Below, piece by piece: positions 6,393 through 7,364 of a stretch of 7,364 bases of DNA (positions are counted from its first letter, which is position 1; each line of letters begins with the position of its first letter). The translations under genes and the position numbers were made by a program. Origin of the DNA: an uncultured Rubrobacteraceae bacterium (GTDB lineage Bacteria; Actinomycetota; Rubrobacteria; Rubrobacterales; Rubrobacteraceae); contig CADCUW010000124.1 of NCBI GenBank assembly GCA_902805985.1, positions 1-7,364 of the forward strand. The letters run 5' to 3'. A model generated the notes under the pieces. The model did no database searches and was not told where the DNA came from. It saw only the letters and a program-made list of their open reading frames with translations.

Positions 6393-6563
6393 GTCCGCGG
6401 TCTTTAGAACCTCGTTCTCCCAGGCGAACCGCGGGTCGTCTTTGACGAGCTTCTCGACGAGGGCCCTGGCGTCTCCGTTGGCGTCCGGGATGGAGAGGAA
6501 ACCGGCGCAGACTTCCTCGAGGCCGACGGGCTCGCGGTCTTTTACGAAGCCGTAGAGGCTAAT
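6393..6563 (-). other. Probable N-terminal extension of the exonuclease-UvrC gene, no standard start codon
   Basis: The frame of the exonuclease-UvrC gene stays open for 57 codons upstream of the GTG at 6392, with about 84% G/C at third positions, which is typical of coding sequence here. The translation has ordinary protein character, ending KDDPRFAWENEVLKTADV just before the exonuclease domain. No ATG, GTG or TTG lies in frame in this stretch. Candidate starts are ATT at 6563-6561, overlapping the HhH stop TAG (6561-6559) by one base, or CTG at 6578-6576. A +1 frameshift out of the HhH gene at CAT-TAG would also join them. Confidence 0.6.
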
Positions 6564-7364
6564 GGACCCGGACCCCAGGACGGGCGACGCCGTTCGTCGA
6601 TTCGGCCTTCGCCGCGGCGGCGATGGTGCGGGCCTGCGCCTCCGTGATGCCAGGTATGGAGACGAGGCTCTCGTAGGTGTACTCGTCGTCGAGCAGGCCG
6701 CTGGCGAGTACCCGAGAGCGCGTCTTCATGCCGACACCCGGCATCTTCGTGGTGTGGAAGATCTTGCCGCGCTGGATGCGCAAAGCTGGCACCCCGGCGA
6801 GCTTCTCGCCGTCCACGAGGACGCGCCTCAGCGTGTCGGCGAAGAGCTCTATCTGCTCCGGGTAGTAGACGCCCCGGCCCATGAGGGAGGGCGTCATCGG
6901 GAGCGGATGGAGCAGGTTGGCGTTCCGGACGGTCGTGTGACCCGGGGGCTCTCCGGGGCCTAGTGGGTCCGGGTCCCCGAGCCTGCGCGCCTTCTCGGCG
7001 TGCTCCCAGACCTGCTCCTCGAGGTCCCGGTCGAGGTCCAGCTCCGTCTGGACCGGGGCCCCGCGGAAGCGGTCGTTGCGGTTGGCCGCGTGCAGGAAGC
7101 GGCGCCCGCTCCTCTCGTTCCCGTGGAACTCGACGACGGCCTTGGCCCGCTTCTCACCCATGCCGGGCATCCGGGCCAAGGTCTTGAAGTCTCCCCGATC
7201 TAGCAGGTGCCGCAACTCGTCCGGCTCCAGCGCCTCAGCGGTCTTCGCGGCGGCCCGTTTGTCCACGCCGCGCACGAGCTCGAGCATCCCCTGGACGCTC
7301 GTCGGGCAGACGCCGCGCCTGAGGAAGTTGATCCTGCGCACGGCCGTGAAAGCGTTGTGATGCT
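6559..7364 (-). CDS. Helix-hairpin-helix DNA-binding protein, probably 5'-partial at the window edge
   Basis: From the first in-window start (GTG at 7341) there are 260 residues, but the frame stays open to the window edge (HHNAFTAV precedes) and no ribosome binding site is seen, so the gene probably starts outside. Positions below count from that GTG. Residues 19-72 resemble the tandem HhH domain II of RuvA: LVRGVDKRAAAKTAEAL, then a PDEL block, then ARMPGMGEKRAKAVV. Two more hairpins lie near the C-terminus, MPGVGMKTRS (200-209) and SIPGITEAQARTI (228-240). HhH motifs bind the DNA backbone without sequence specificity. The middle (about 75-190) has no domain I recognise and shows no nuclease motif. 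Its stop touches the probable start of the exonuclease-UvrC gene, suggesting translational coupling and a shared repair role. I cannot name the family. Confidence 0.8.
   Translation of the reverse strand, partial: HHNAFTAVRRINFLRRGVCPTSVQGMLELVRGVDKRAAAKTAEALEPDELRHLLDRGDFKTLARMPGMGEKRAKAVVEFHGNERSGRRFLHAANRNDRFRGAPVQTELDLDRDLEEQVWEHAEKARRLGDPDPLGPGEPPGHTTVRNANLLHPLPMTPSLMGRGVYYPEQIELFADTLRRVLVDGEKLAGVPALRIQRGKIFHTTKMPGVGMKTRSRVLASGLLDDEYTYESLVSIPGITEAQARTIAAAAKAESTNGVARPGVRVH

Noticed and set aside
5433..6407. 324-residue + strand open frame opposite the exonuclease domain
   Set aside because: It is a mirror of the exonuclease-UvrC gene, whose motifs are unambiguous, and its translation has a low-complexity Arg/Val/Asp-rich character.
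6531..6563. LYGF motif in the N-terminal extension of the exonuclease-UvrC frame, resembling the end of the RuvA OB domain
   Set aside because: It lies downstream of the RuvA-like HhH region rather than before it, and four residues are too few to support homology.
1..7364. CRISPR arrays, insertion sequences, phage genes or rRNA
   Set aside because: I found no regularly spaced repeats, transposase or integrase motifs, phage proteins or rRNA sequence anywhere in the window.

Overview
The window reads as high-GC bacterial chromosome (about two thirds G+C by eye, codon third positions mostly G or C). A DEDDh exonuclease fused to the N-terminal half of UvrC, apparently leaderless genes and GTG starts point to an actinobacterium, perhaps a deep-branching one such as Rubrobacter. 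That placement is inference; no marker gene is present.

Layout. On the + strand at the left are two genes: a single-pass membrane protein with a degenerate M23/LytM domain (115-978) and a compact site-2-protease-type zinc metalloprotease (1019-1663). Both have a -10 hexamer so close to the ATG that their transcripts would be nearly or fully leaderless. A 318-bp convergent gap (1664-1981) has no credible gene but several inverted repeats. The remaining genes are on the - strand. In transcription order they are a helix-hairpin-helix (HhH) protein running off the right edge (7364-6559), the DEDDh exonuclease / GIY-YIG UvrC-like fusion (6392-4761, probably starting further upstream), a 246-bp gap rich in inverted repeats, and an overlapping two-component operon of an OmpR-type response regulator (4514-3816) and a HAMP-PAS histidine kinase (3841-1982).

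How the genes fit together. The regulator and kinase overlap by up to 26 bp and form a signalling pair resembling PhoP/PhoR or WalR/WalK; its stimulus cannot be read from the sequence. The HhH protein and the UvrC-like fusion look like a second operon for DNA repair. The fusion has the 3'-incision half of UvrC and a UVR motif but lacks UvrC's C-terminal RNase-H-like and (HhH)2 domains, while its neighbour carries several HhH motifs. The membrane protein and S2P protease are both envelope proteins, but nothing directly shows that they work together.

Most of the window is ordinary chromosomal gene content. The points most worth checking are the real start of the exonuclease-UvrC gene, where coding-like sequence continues about 57 codons upstream of the first standard start and joins the HhH gene's stop; the HhH/UvrC-half pairing; and a family of short intergenic repeats, two copies of which lie inverted on either side of the two-component operon.
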